Shown here: positions 56,755 to 64,000 of the stretch, one piece after another
How the letters are laid out: each line of letters begins with the position of its first letter
Position numbering within the stretch: position 1 is the stretch's first letter
Origin: Parabacteroides sp. PFB2-10
GTDB taxonomy: Bacteria > Bacteroidota > Bacteroidia > Bacteroidales > Tannerellaceae
NCBI RefSeq assembly: GCF_029893085.1
Contig: NZ_JARXWI010000005.1
Location: forward strand, 186,001-250,000
Length of the DNA stretch: 64,000 nucleotides
Reading direction: 5' to 3'
Made by a program: the position numbers and the translations under genes
Notes under the pieces: model-generated
Told to the model about the DNA's origin: nothing
Database searches by the model: none
What the model saw: the letters and a program-made list of their open reading frames with translations, nothing else

Positions 56755-57201
56755 TCAGAGGTTGGGGTGCGGAAATGCACGGTGGGATCTTCAAGTTGGG
56801 AAGGAATTGAAGATACAAGGTATATCAGATCAGTATCTAAAAGCTCCCCTTCTTAGAAAAGAAGGGGGGGACCGCTGCTTGCAGCGGTGGGGTAATTTGA
56901 ATTCTTTATAAATGTTTTTCCTATTTCTTTGATAGTCACAAATACACAAAACAGAACAAATGTGTGATTTTTAATATATCAAACTACCCCACCATCGCAA
57001 GCGATGGTCCACCCCCTTCTTTTCTAAGAAGGGGAGCCTTGGATAGTGATTTCTATAACCTTCACATATTACATTATCTGAATTCCCTATTTCCTATCTC
57101 CCATCTCCTTCCAATTTTCCCATATTTGAATATCCGGTTCACAAAGTCCTTGCGGACTTTTTCTTGAAAATCACTATTTTTGCCTCTCAATTCATCATTT
57201 T
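56755..57201. other. gene-free block upstream of ttcA
   Basis: About 450 bases with no credible gene, filled by the REPIN-like pair, the AAGTCC-TTGC-GGACTT hairpin (57144-57159) and a possible ttcA -7 box TATTTTTG (57175-57182). Confidence 0.55.
56840..57040. repeat. REPIN-like inverted hairpin pair with covarying stems
   Basis: Two arms of about 61 bases (56840-56900 and 56979-57040) are inverted copies separated by 78 bases. Each arm has two hairpins. One is CCCCTTCTT/AAGAAGGGG. The second is CCGCTGC-TT-GCAGCGG in the left arm and CCATCGC-AA-GCGATGG in the right. The second stem differs between arms but remains fully paired, so the structure, not just the sequence, is conserved. Confidence 0.85.
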
Positions 57202-57957
57202 ATGGCAAAGGAAACGACAGAAGAACGCCTTGTTCGCAAGATAGACGCAAAGCTTATCAAGGCCATACGCACGTATGGACTCATCAACGACGGCGACCGC
57301 ATTCTGGTGGGGTTATCGGGCGGGAAAGACTCTTTGGCATTGGTCGAGCTATTGGGCAGGCGTGCGAAGATCTTCAGCCCACGGTTCACTGTGGTGGTAG
57401 CGCATGTGGTGATGGATAATATCCCATATAGTTCGGATATCGATTATCTGCGTTCCGTAGCAGAGGCATACGACCTTCCTTTTATCGTACGCCACACCTC
57501 ATTCGACCCTTCGACCGACAAACGTAAATCGCCCTGTTTTCTCTGCTCCTGGATGCGCCGCAAGGCCTTGTTCGACATAGCCAAAGAGGAGAAATGCAAC
57601 AAGATTGCCCTGGGACATCACCAGGATGATCTATTGGAAACGCTTCTGATGAATATGACGCACCAGGGGGCGATCGCCACCATGCCTCCCCTACTCCGAA
57701 TGGATAAATTTGCTATGGAGATTATCCGCCCCTTATGCCTGATTGCGGAAAAAGAATTGATCGCCTTAGCGGCAGACCGGGCATACCGGAAACAGACAAA
57801 GAACTGCCCGTACGAAACCACGTCCAGCCGCTCCGACTTCAAAGAGATACTAAAACGCCTCGAGGAAATCAACCCCGAGGCGCGTTATAGTCTTTGGAAA
57901 AGTATGCACCATATCCAGCCGGATTACTTGCCGGCGCCTACTGCTTCGACCTTATAA
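57202..57957 (+). CDS. ttcA: tRNA 2-thiocytidine biosynthesis protein TtcA-like
   Basis: A 251-residue PP-loop ATPase. The SGGKDS loop is at residues 39-44. Cys112 and Cys115 (CFLC) and Cys202 match the three ligands of the TtcA [4Fe-4S] cluster. It thiolates cytidine 32 of tRNA in E. coli. The 3' end overlaps the convergent TraB/GumN gene by 34 bases. Confidence 0.85.
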   Translation: MAKETTEERLVRKIDAKLIKAIRTYGLINDGDRILVGLSGGKDSLALVELLGRRAKIFSPRFTVVVAHVVMDNIPYSSDIDYLRSVAEAYDLPFIVRHTSFDPSTDKRKSPCFLCSWMRRKALFDIAKEEKCNKIALGHHQDDLLETLLMNMTHQGAIATMPPLLRMDKFAMEIIRPLCLIAEKELIALAADRAYRKQTKNCPYETTSSRSDFKEILKRLEEINPEARYSLWKSMHHIQPDYLPAPTASTL

Positions 57958-58847
57958 CCCAATTTATCCAACTGGTTCAGAATGCCCTCTTCTGCCACCA
58001 GGTGGGCAGCGCCTACAACAATCATACTGGCCTTGTCGGACATGATCTGCGGTAGTTGCTCCATCCATTTGGCATTGCGGTTATCCAACAGGGCGGCTTT
58101 TCCCGCCAGGCCATACGCATGACAAGGTTTAGTTGTGTCATAATAGGAATCATTGTATAGCTTATTCAGATTGCCGGAACGGTAGTCTTCGATAAACACC
58201 TTCATTTCGTCAACCGCGCCATCCATATTTTCGACACTGCACAACAGACTCTCCATCTGCATTCGCTGTGGGGTCGCATCGAACAAAGCAAAGATCTGAT
58301 CTTCTACGGTCTCCAGTCCGATAACCGGCTTGCCTGCCTCCTTGGCTGTTTGCTGCATATAGGTATCGATCCCGACAAAGGTAGTGGGGTTGTAGGTCGG
58401 ATCGATCTGGGTGTACAGCATAATCGCGATCGAAGGAGAGATCATACCGGGTTTGAATCCGCCCATTTGGTCGAGACCTACGCCGATAAGTCCCTTAAGA
58501 CCCTCGTCTAAGCGCTTGTATTCGTCGTCGGATAATAAATTCTTATAGCTTTCCTCTTCCGGCAACATGGCGGCCTGCATCAATTTCATTTGCGCCGATG
58601 CCATATCGAGCATATCTATTTCGCCTACTACCTGAGCCGTGGTCTGCATCGCGTTGCGCAGTCCGGGAATGCTATCCACAAAGGTTTCCGGAAAGAGATG
58701 GAAGGTGCCCAACACATACGAAGGTTTATCCAGGCCATTCCCGGAGACTTTCCATAAGAGTGCCCCATTGAACGGAGAGTTGGTTTGAGCACTGACCGAC
58801 AGGCCGAAACACACACAGAGAAGAATCAATAATACCTTTTTCATCAC
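57924..58847 (-). CDS. TraB/GumN family protein
   Basis: A 307-residue exported protein (signal peptide about residues 1-20). The family blocks are SYVLGTFHLFPE near residue 43, GLETVEDQIFALFD near 178 and a C-terminal MIVVGAAHLVAEEGILNQL. These resemble the metal-site GxxH and E motifs of Tiki/TraB proteases. Bacterial members have no firmly known role. The 3' end overlaps ttcA. Confidence 0.85.
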   Translation of the reverse strand: MMKKVLLILLCVCFGLSVSAQTNSPFNGALLWKVSGNGLDKPSYVLGTFHLFPETFVDSIPGLRNAMQTTAQVVGEIDMLDMASAQMKLMQAAMLPEEESYKNLLSDDEYKRLDEGLKGLIGVGLDQMGGFKPGMISPSIAIMLYTQIDPTYNPTTFVGIDTYMQQTAKEAGKPVIGLETVEDQIFALFDATPQRMQMESLLCSVENMDGAVDEMKVFIEDYRSGNLNKLYNDSYYDTTKPCHAYGLAGKAALLDNRNAKWMEQLPQIMSDKASMIVVGAAHLVAEEGILNQLDKLGYKVEAVGAGK

Positions 58848-58946
58848 ATTGTTTTTTTAATGAGTATTCTTTTGTTTTACGCTTACATAATCTATTAGAC
58901 GCATCTGCTTTCCAAATATCACAATCCCCCGTAAAAAAAATAAAAA

Positions 58947-58972
58947 AGGCAGATGAAATATTTCATCTGCCT
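58947..58972 (-). terminator. terminator of the zeta-toxin-like operon
   Basis: A 12-bp perfect stem (58947-58958 / 58961-58972) with a TA centre. On the minus strand a T-run follows, about 42 bases after the stop at 59015. Confidence 0.85.
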
Positions 58973-59014
58973 ATCCATTTCTTTCTTTTGTTTCTCAAAA
59001 AATATAGTTTGCTT

Positions 59015-59185
59015 TTAACATACAAATGATTCCAATTCAACGGCTTTTACCCTGAAGACTTTTCCGTTGCGGGAGAAGACCAATTCGCCGTTTTCTTTCT
59101 TTTTCTCGTTCACTAATTTCTGAAATGCGATATTAGCGCCTTTTACTATATTCTCTTCGAATTCCTTTACTTCTTGTTCACTCAT
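59015..59185 (-). CDS. small protein overlapping the zeta-toxin-like gene
   Basis: A 56-residue protein starting MSEQEVKEFEENIVKG. The start overlaps the upstream gene's stop by eight bases, so the two are probably translationally coupled. No domain is recognised. An ATG 17 codons earlier is possible but would overlap more. A partner or antitoxin role is only an inference from position. Confidence 0.65.
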   Translation of the reverse strand: MSEQEVKEFEENIVKGANIAFQKLVNEKKKENGELVFSRNGKVFRVKAVELESFVC

Positions 59186-59753
59186 ATTGTTCAAGTCTAT
59201 TGTAAATAATCGGATTGAAAATCTCTTTTCGTTCATCCCTGAATCCTTTGGCTATAATCTCCATCGAAGTCATGGAATTGTCTGTTATCATCCAATAGTC
59301 ACTAACGGGTAGGTATAGTTTGAAGAGGTTTTTGATGCCAACGGCATATCTTCGGCGCACCGTATTTTCCGGCACATTATGCCCTCCGGACTCCACACGC
59401 ATCTTCACGCGCTCAACAGCCAGATCCGGCGTATTCAACCAAAAATACAAAAGCGTAACATAATAACCTTCCCTTTGAGCCTCCCGAATCAGATTAGCAA
59501 CAGACCGGGTGGCCAACGTAGTTTCCATAGCGAATGTTTCGCCTGCTGCTATTAACTCTTTAATACGTTTGTACATGATGCGGCTGGCTTCTACGGCTAC
59601 GGCGATATTGTCTGCATTAAAAGGGGAAAGCCCCTTGGCTATCTCGTCGGAGTTCACAAACTCTTTACATTTCAGCATTTCCGGCAGAATTGTAAAAGAA
59701 GCTGTTGTTTTACCTGCTCCGTTGCATCCAGCGATTATATACAAATACGGCAC
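59178..59753 (-). CDS. zeta-toxin-like P-loop kinase
   Basis: A 191-residue P-loop protein of the zeta-toxin/AAA type. The Walker A is AGCNGAGKTT (residues 8-17). FVNSDEIAKGLSPF follows at about 32, with the catalytic-type Asp, and ETTLATRS near 77. Zeta toxins phosphorylate UDP-sugars. Such stand-alone genes with a small downstream partner are common in Bacteroidetes and their activity is unproven. Confidence 0.78.
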   Translation of the reverse strand: MPYLYIIAGCNGAGKTTASFTILPEMLKCKEFVNSDEIAKGLSPFNADNIAVAVEASRIMYKRIKELIAAGETFAMETTLATRSVANLIREAQREGYYVTLLYFWLNTPDLAVERVKMRVESGGHNVPENTVRRRYAVGIKNLFKLYLPVSDYWMITDNSMTSMEIIAKGFRDERKEIFNPIIYNRLEQYE

Positions 59754-59900
59754 TACGTTGCTACTTTATAACGCGACAAATATATAACAATACTTTTAGT
59801 ATGCAAGCATTTTATTTCTCAAAAAAGGTGAAAATGCGCAGTTTTTGTACTTAAAACTGCGAGATTCGTCATGCAAACAGCGGGACTTCGTTCAAAGTTA

Positions 59901-61025
59901 TCAAAACAGAAGGTCGCGCATAATGCTGTCGGAGAGAAAGATTCCCGCGCGGGAAAGACGGAGATTGTCACCCTCTTCTATCAATAATCCCTGCCGGCAA
60001 AAGGGGATAGCTTCTCGTTGGCAATGAGACAGATAAGACTCACCAAAGCGGGCAAGGATGGATGCGTAGGAAATGCCCCACATCGTTCGCAAACGGGTGA
60101 TGATATAGTCATTATATTGCTCAGTCAGTGTCAGTCGCTCCACTTCAAAGTCCGGTTTCCCCTTTTCTATCCCTTGCAGATAACGCGGCAGGGAGGCGAC
60201 ATTCCAGCTACGCTCTTTCCCATTATAGGAATGAGCCGAAGGACCTACTCCCAGGTATTCCTTATCATTCCAATAGGAGCTGTTGTGCCGGGAGAGATAA
60301 CCCGGACGGGCAAAATTGGATATTTCGTATGGTTCATAGCCCGCATCTATCAAAGAATCGATAAGCGCAGAAAAGAGCTGCAGGCTCACCTCTTCATCCA
60401 CCGCCTGAGTCTTGCCCTCTTGCCACAGCCGATAGAGAGGCGTTCCCTCTTCATAAATCAGGTGATAGGCCGAGAGATGCGGAATATCTAAGCGCAGAAA
60501 AGCGTCGAGGTTGGCTCGCCATTTCGCCTCGGTCTGCCCGGGTAGGCCATAGATCAGGTCGATACTGATATTCGTAAACCCATATTCGCGGCAATGTTCT
60601 ACCGCCTGAACAGCCTGTTCGGCTGTATGCCGCCGGTTCAGAAACAATAGATCGTCCGCATCAAAGCTCTGCACCCCCAGGCTGATCCGGTTAAAGGGTA
60701 ATGCGGAAAGGGATTTGACATAGACGGCGGTCATATCATCCGGGTTAGCCTCGAGGGTTACCTCTTTCAGATTGGACAAATCAAAATGTTTCTCAATAGA
60801 ATCAAAAAGAATGGTGTAGTCGGAAGCGCTCAACTGCGAAGGTGTCCCGCCGCCAAAATAGATTGTTTCCAGCGGTTTTCCCTCCAGGTAGTCACGCCGC
60901 AAGGCAAGCTCATGGATAAGCGCTTTCAGATAGGCCTCCTTATAAGACATATCCGTATTAGAGAAGAAATCACAATAAAGGCAACGCTTGGCGCAAAAAG
61001 GAATATGTATATAAAGTCCGGCCAT
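59901..61025 (-). CDS. hemW: radical SAM family heme chaperone HemW
   Basis: A 374-residue radical SAM protein starting AGLYIHIPFCAKRCLYCDF. The cluster-binding Cys11, Cys15 and Cys18 are in the CxxxCxxC pattern, followed by YFGGGTPS near residue 55. The C-terminal HemN-type domain is present. HemW is a heme-trafficking protein rather than a coproporphyrinogen oxidase. The start is four bases from the CCA gene stop. Confidence 0.92.
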   Translation of the reverse strand: MAGLYIHIPFCAKRCLYCDFFSNTDMSYKEAYLKALIHELALRRDYLEGKPLETIYFGGGTPSQLSASDYTILFDSIEKHFDLSNLKEVTLEANPDDMTAVYVKSLSALPFNRISLGVQSFDADDLLFLNRRHTAEQAVQAVEHCREYGFTNISIDLIYGLPGQTEAKWRANLDAFLRLDIPHLSAYHLIYEEGTPLYRLWQEGKTQAVDEEVSLQLFSALIDSLIDAGYEPYEISNFARPGYLSRHNSSYWNDKEYLGVGPSAHSYNGKERSWNVASLPRYLQGIEKGKPDFEVERLTLTEQYNDYIITRLRTMWGISYASILARFGESYLSHCQREAIPFCRQGLLIEEGDNLRLSRAGIFLSDSIMRDLLF

Positions 61026-61028
61026 CGA

Positions 61029-62453
61029 TTACACCAGCCCCATCTGTTTGGCTTTCTCCATCATAAACCGATGGGCCGCTTCGTATTCATTCGGGATAAC
61101 ACCATCGAGGATCGCATTTTTGATTGCTTCTTTCAAGGTTCCTACAGGCTGAGAAGGAGGAAGGTTAAAAGTTTCCATAATCTCTTCACCGGATATGGGC
61201 GGCTGGAAATTACGCACACGGTCCTTTTCTTCAATCTGCACCATTTTCTCACGCACCAGGCGAAAATTATTCAGGAAACGCCGTACTTTATCCGGGTTCT
61301 TGCTGGTGATATCGGCCTCACAGAGCTTCATCAGATCGTCAATATCATCGCCGGCATCAAACAAAAGACGACGAATAGCCGAATCGGTCACTTCATCATC
61401 CGCCAACGCAATAGGGCGCATGTGCAGGCTAACCATTTTCTGCACATACTTCATCTTCTCGTTCATCGGCAGCTTCATCCGACGAAAAAGCACAGGAATC
61501 ATCTTCATACCCATAAAGTCATGGTTATGAAAAGTCCAACCAAGGCGGTTATCCCAGCGCTTGGTGGTCGGTTTGGCTATATCATGCAACAAGGCACTCC
61601 AACGAAGCCACAGATCATCGGAGGTCTTACTCAATCGATCCAACACCATAAGGGTATGGGCGAAGTTATCTTTATGTCCGATCCCCTCTTTTGTTTCGGT
61701 CTTTTTCAAGGCGGTCAACTCCGGCAGGATAATATCCAACAAACCGCATTTGTCCAGCAATTCGAAACCGATAGAAGGTTTGGGCGCAAGAATAATCTTA
61801 TTCAATTCGTCTATAATGCGTTCTTTGGAGATGATCTCGATACGCTCTTTATTGCGTTCGATCGCATCGAATGTATCCGGATCGATAAAGAAGCCCAATT
61901 GGGTGGCAAAGCGGATGGCCCGCATCATACGCAAAGGGTCATCACTAAAGGTAATATCCGGATCGAGGGGGGTGCGGATAGTCAGGGTTTCCAGATCGTC
62001 TAAGCCACCGAAAGGATCCACTAATTCAGCATAACGTTCTTTGTTCAGGCAAAAGGCCATGGCGTTGATCGTAAAGTCACGCCGGTTTTGATCATCGGCC
62101 AGAGAGCCATCCTCCACAATGGGCTTACGGCTATCCCGGCTATAGGATTCTCTTCGGGCACCAACAAACTCAAGCTCTATATCACCCAATTTCACCTGAG
62201 CCGTACCAAAATTCTTAAAAACAGAAAGGGAAGCAGAACGCCCCAACTTAGCAGCCACCGCTTTAGCTAAAGCTATGCCACTACCAACAGTGACTATATC
62301 AATATCTTTCGAAGGACGCCGCAAAAAGATATCCCGGACATATCCCCCAATCACATACGTTTCCAGTTGTAATTCATCAGCCACTTCCGATACCAACCGG
62401 AAGGTCTTTGTAGAAAGATGTTTTTCTATTTCTTCCTCTTCTATATAATACAT
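61029..62453 (-). CDS. CCA tRNA nucleotidyltransferase with HD domain
   Basis: A 474-residue class II nucleotidyltransferase. [13 protein letters not shown] at about residues 35-47 and the metal-binding DIDIVTVG form the head. [10 protein letters not shown] follows. An HD domain ([13 protein letters not shown]) lies near residue 288. It adds or repairs the 3'-CCA end of tRNA. The gene heads an operon with hemW and has the shared promoter cassette upstream. Confidence 0.93.
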   Translation of the reverse strand: MYYIEEEEIEKHLSTKTFRLVSEVADELQLETYVIGGYVRDIFLRRPSKDIDIVTVGSGIALAKAVAAKLGRSASLSVFKNFGTAQVKLGDIELEFVGARRESYSRDSRKPIVEDGSLADDQNRRDFTINAMAFCLNKERYAELVDPFGGLDDLETLTIRTPLDPDITFSDDPLRMMRAIRFATQLGFFIDPDTFDAIERNKERIEIISKERIIDELNKIILAPKPSIGFELLDKCGLLDIILPELTALKKTETKEGIGHKDNFAHTLMVLDRLSKTSDDLWLRWSALLHDIAKPTTKRWDNRLGWTFHNHDFMGMKMIPVLFRRMKLPMNEKMKYVQKMVSLHMRPIALADDEVTDSAIRRLLFDAGDDIDDLMKLCEADITSKNPDKVRRFLNNFRLVREKMVQIEEKDRVRNFQPPISGEEIMETFNLPPSQPVGTLKEAIKNAILDGVIPNEYEAAHRFMMEKAKQMGLV

Positions 62454-62480
62454 GAACTTATTTCTTCTCTTTTCTAATTG

Positions 62481-62597
62481 AGTACAAAGATAGTGAAAGC
62501 CGAATGCAGAGCCAAGCTTGCTTGAGCTATGCTAAGGTGCATCCTATATTATGCAAAGATAGTGAGAATCTCGCAAAAATAGGCAAAGCTGAGTGCA
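62481..62597 (-). promoter_or_regulatory. promoter cassette upstream of the CCA-hemW operon
   Basis: Two TATCTTTG -7 boxes on the minus strand (62485-62492 and 62554-62561) sit in two related blocks of CAAAG...GTGCAG/ATGCAG...GCCAA. The first block matches the LPS-operon promoter (36035-36074) at 35 of 40 positions, with a -33-like CTTG after the same 20-base spacer. Confidence 0.6.
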
Positions 62598-62601
62598 GCG
62601 C

Positions 62602-62751
62602 CAATCCCCCCCCCGAACTTACGATTTGTAATTTCAGCGGGACTTTGCGCGCAAAAAGGCAGGACTTTTTTGACAAACTCCCGGGAGAAACACTTTTTAA
62701 CGTATGAGATTGTAAGCAAAAAGCCATTTTTGCTTACAATCGATGTTTTTG
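62602..62751 (+). repeat. dispersed two-hairpin element, copy E
   Basis: It contains the invariant core (62672-62687), then ACGTAT and a 15-bp perfect hairpin, GATTGTAAGCAAAAA-GCCA-TTTTTGCTTACAATC (62708-62741). The A-T pair next to the loop here replaces a C-G pair in copy B. It lies about 150 bases upstream of the CCA gene. Confidence 0.88.
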
Positions 62752-62851
62752 AAACAACCTAATCTTCTGCCATTGAATGAAGATATCTTACACTGAAAAA
62801 GATGGACTTTATTCCCTCTCAAATCATTCTGAAATCAACATATACGGTACA

Positions 62852-62894
62852 AGAAGAGGGTGTGTCAAACTAAGATCTTGACACACCCTCTTCT
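62852..62894 (-). terminator. terminator of the unrecognised gene at 62923
   Basis: A 17-bp perfect stem, AGAAGAGGGTGTGTCAA (62852-62868) with its complement (62878-62894), loop of nine bases. It is about 28 bases after the stop of the leftward gene. Confidence 0.85.
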
Positions 62895-62922
62895 ATTAGG
62901 ATAAATAAGTTAGATTTCTTTT

Positions 62923-63678
62923 TTAGAACTTTCCGTACAGCTCACTAATCATTTCGCCATATTTAGTAATCGGACAGCCTTGTAAGGCAAATTGAGGAGC
63001 AATGCAAGCAACCACCTCTTTATCGCCTATCTTCATTTTAATGTTAATCGCACTAAATTTTTTCTTTGTCATCGTTCCATCTACCTTTTGCAATTGGGAA
63101 GTGAGAGGAGGAGTTTTTTGTATAATCTGCTCTTTGAGTAAATCCTCAAATACTTTCCCGCAGAAGATAATAACCTTTCTGTCAGCCAGAGCCAGTATAT
63201 CCATCAATCGTTGGATATAAGGTTTTAAGTTTTCGGCACCTATCTTTTTATAATCAAAATTAGGCGAGCCAAACGGCACCAGCTCTAATTGAAGCTTCTT
63301 ATCAATAGCCACTTCCAGGTTGTGATATTTATCTCCTTCTTTGAACGGGAGGAGATTAAACGGTTTCAAGAAACGGACTTGCTTGCTGTCAAATACTGAT
63401 TTGTGAGTCCTCGGCGAATCAACCCCATAGTTCATCTTTCCAAAAGATGTAAACCAGTTCCAATAATCATCAAAATCCACATAGTTGCGCGGTTTGTAGT
63501 CTTCATCTCTTTTGGGATTCAACTGAACTAATACCAACTCTGCATGAATATCTCCAGTCAGGAAATGTGGTTCATCAGTTCTAAAATATTCAGTCCCTAT
63601 TTTCTCATTCAATTCTACTGCATCCTTGCAGTATCCAAGAGTTTTCCACTCTTCAAAATTCTTTTTAATGTATTCCAT
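62923..63678 (-). CDS. hypothetical protein, possible uracil-DNA-glycosylase-like fold
   Basis: A 251-residue cytoplasmic protein without signal or membrane segment. I do not recognise the family. ELVLVQLNPKRDEDY near residue 47, IIFCGKVFEDLL near 170 and a C-terminal CIAPQFALQG are spaced like the motifs of the uracil-DNA-glycosylase superfamily. No exact catalytic motif is present, so this is a weak guess. The gene stands alone with its own terminator. Confidence 0.55.
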   Translation of the reverse strand: MEYIKKNFEEWKTLGYCKDAVELNEKIGTEYFRTDEPHFLTGDIHAELVLVQLNPKRDEDYKPRNYVDFDDYWNWFTSFGKMNYGVDSPRTHKSVFDSKQVRFLKPFNLLPFKEGDKYHNLEVAIDKKLQLELVPFGSPNFDYKKIGAENLKPYIQRLMDILALADRKVIIFCGKVFEDLLKEQIIQKTPPLTSQLQKVDGTMTKKKFSAINIKMKIGDKEVVACIAPQFALQGCPITKYGEMISELYGKF

Positions 63679-63917
63679 GATTTGTTTTTATGTATTATGT
63701 TGTACACTTACAAATTTTCAGTCACTCTAAAACATACTAATTGTTTTTGGGTCTCCCTACCTCAAAAGAGGTGATTAACTCGAAGTAATTATATACAGAG
63801 AAGCCAAATAATTTCATTTCTGTGAAAGAAAAATACAGGGGTGATACAAATATTTGAAATTCCACGATAGTTTTGTGTATAATTACCCCTATCACATCAA
63901 AAAAAGAGAATTTATTT

Positions 63918-64000
63918 ATGAAAAAAATGATATACATCCACGGACTCTCTTCCTCGGGCAATTCCCAAACCGTTAAAACATTGAGAACGCTGTTGCCTCA
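63918..64000 (+). CDS. YqiA-like alpha/beta hydrolase, 5' fragment
   Basis: The first 27 codons of a gene cut by the window end. The translation MKKMIYIHGLSSSGNSQT shows the YIHGLSSSG oxyanion-type N-terminus of the YqiA/YcfP esterase family. The rest is outside the window. Confidence 0.65.
   Translation, partial: MKKMIYIHGLSSSGNSQTVKTLRTLLP

Larger units (their letters stand above)
62454..62922. other. intergenic region upstream of the CCA gene
   Basis: The 469 bases hold the promoter cassette, element E and a strong terminator (62852-62894). No gene is seen. Confidence 0.6.

Noticed and set aside
60786-62003. A 405-codon open frame on the plus strand opposite hemW and the CCA gene
   Set aside because: It spans two confidently recognised genes on the other strand and shows no domain.
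63737-63961. A 74-codon minus-strand frame near the right end
   Set aside because: It overlaps the start of the YqiA-like gene and an AT-rich upstream region and shows no domain.

Overview
The window looks like chromosomal DNA of a Bacteroidales bacterium, most likely Parabacteroides or a close relative. The evidence is a SusC/SusD pair with a FecR/ECF-sigma regulator, Bacteroidetes-type promoters (-7 box TAnnTTTG), an Lnb-type lipoprotein acyltransferase, a long SecA, DUF3256, DUF4254 and DUF5672 proteins, and a folP-cdaA pair. Genus is inferred from gene content and style, not from a marker gene. No rRNA, tRNA, CRISPR array, transposase or integrase was seen.

Layout. 0.2-1.1 kb: an AT-rich alpha/beta hydrolase. 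1.4-5.0 kb: phenylacetate-CoA ligase, an ACT protein, a 46-residue accessory protein and an SSS symporter. 5.0-8.2 kb: a sugar-kinase-like phosphotransferase and two tandem DUF3137 paralogs sharing one nearly identical promoter and N-terminus. 8.2-8.9 kb: a gene-free block of palindromic repeats. 8.9-16.4 kb: rpmE2, fba, an ADP-forming acyl-CoA synthetase and secA. 16.6-19.4 kb: an alkaline-phosphatase-like protein that has lost most catalytic residues, in an operon with lnb. 19.8-28.3 kb: a small polysaccharide utilization locus (GH43, SusD, SusC, FecR, ECF sigma). 28.7-31.8 kb: truA, an EamA transporter, DUF3256 and RNase H. 31.8-36.0 kb: surface-glycan and LPS genes. 36.1-41.8 kb: murF, folP, cdaA, pta and ackA. 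41.9-46.1 kb: lpxH, a MIP18-like protein, radC, efp and an ECF-sigma cluster. 46.2-54.4 kb: mazG, dsbD, an rluA-type gene, a toxin-antitoxin pair, uridine phosphorylase, flotillin, NfeD and a TPR/PD40 protein. 54.6-64.0 kb: a second toxin-antitoxin pair, uraA, ttcA, a TraB/GumN protein, a zeta-toxin-like pair, hemW, a CCA-adding enzyme, an unrecognised gene and the start of a YqiA-like esterase.

The most unusual content lies between genes. A two-hairpin dispersed element is present in five copies, all in one orientation and all about 90-180 bases upstream of a leftward gene. Two inverted-pair elements resemble REPINs. Heptamer tandem repeats form long hairpins. A promoter cassette is shared by two operons. 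Four palindromes with centres exactly 22 bp apart lie upstream of the ECF sigma gene of the polysaccharide locus.

Most genes are envelope and central-metabolism functions. Pta-AckA and the ADP-forming synthetase both yield ATP from acyl-CoA. LpxH, the glycosyltransferases, the Kdo-kinase-like protein, MurF, SecA, DsbD and Lnb serve the cell envelope.
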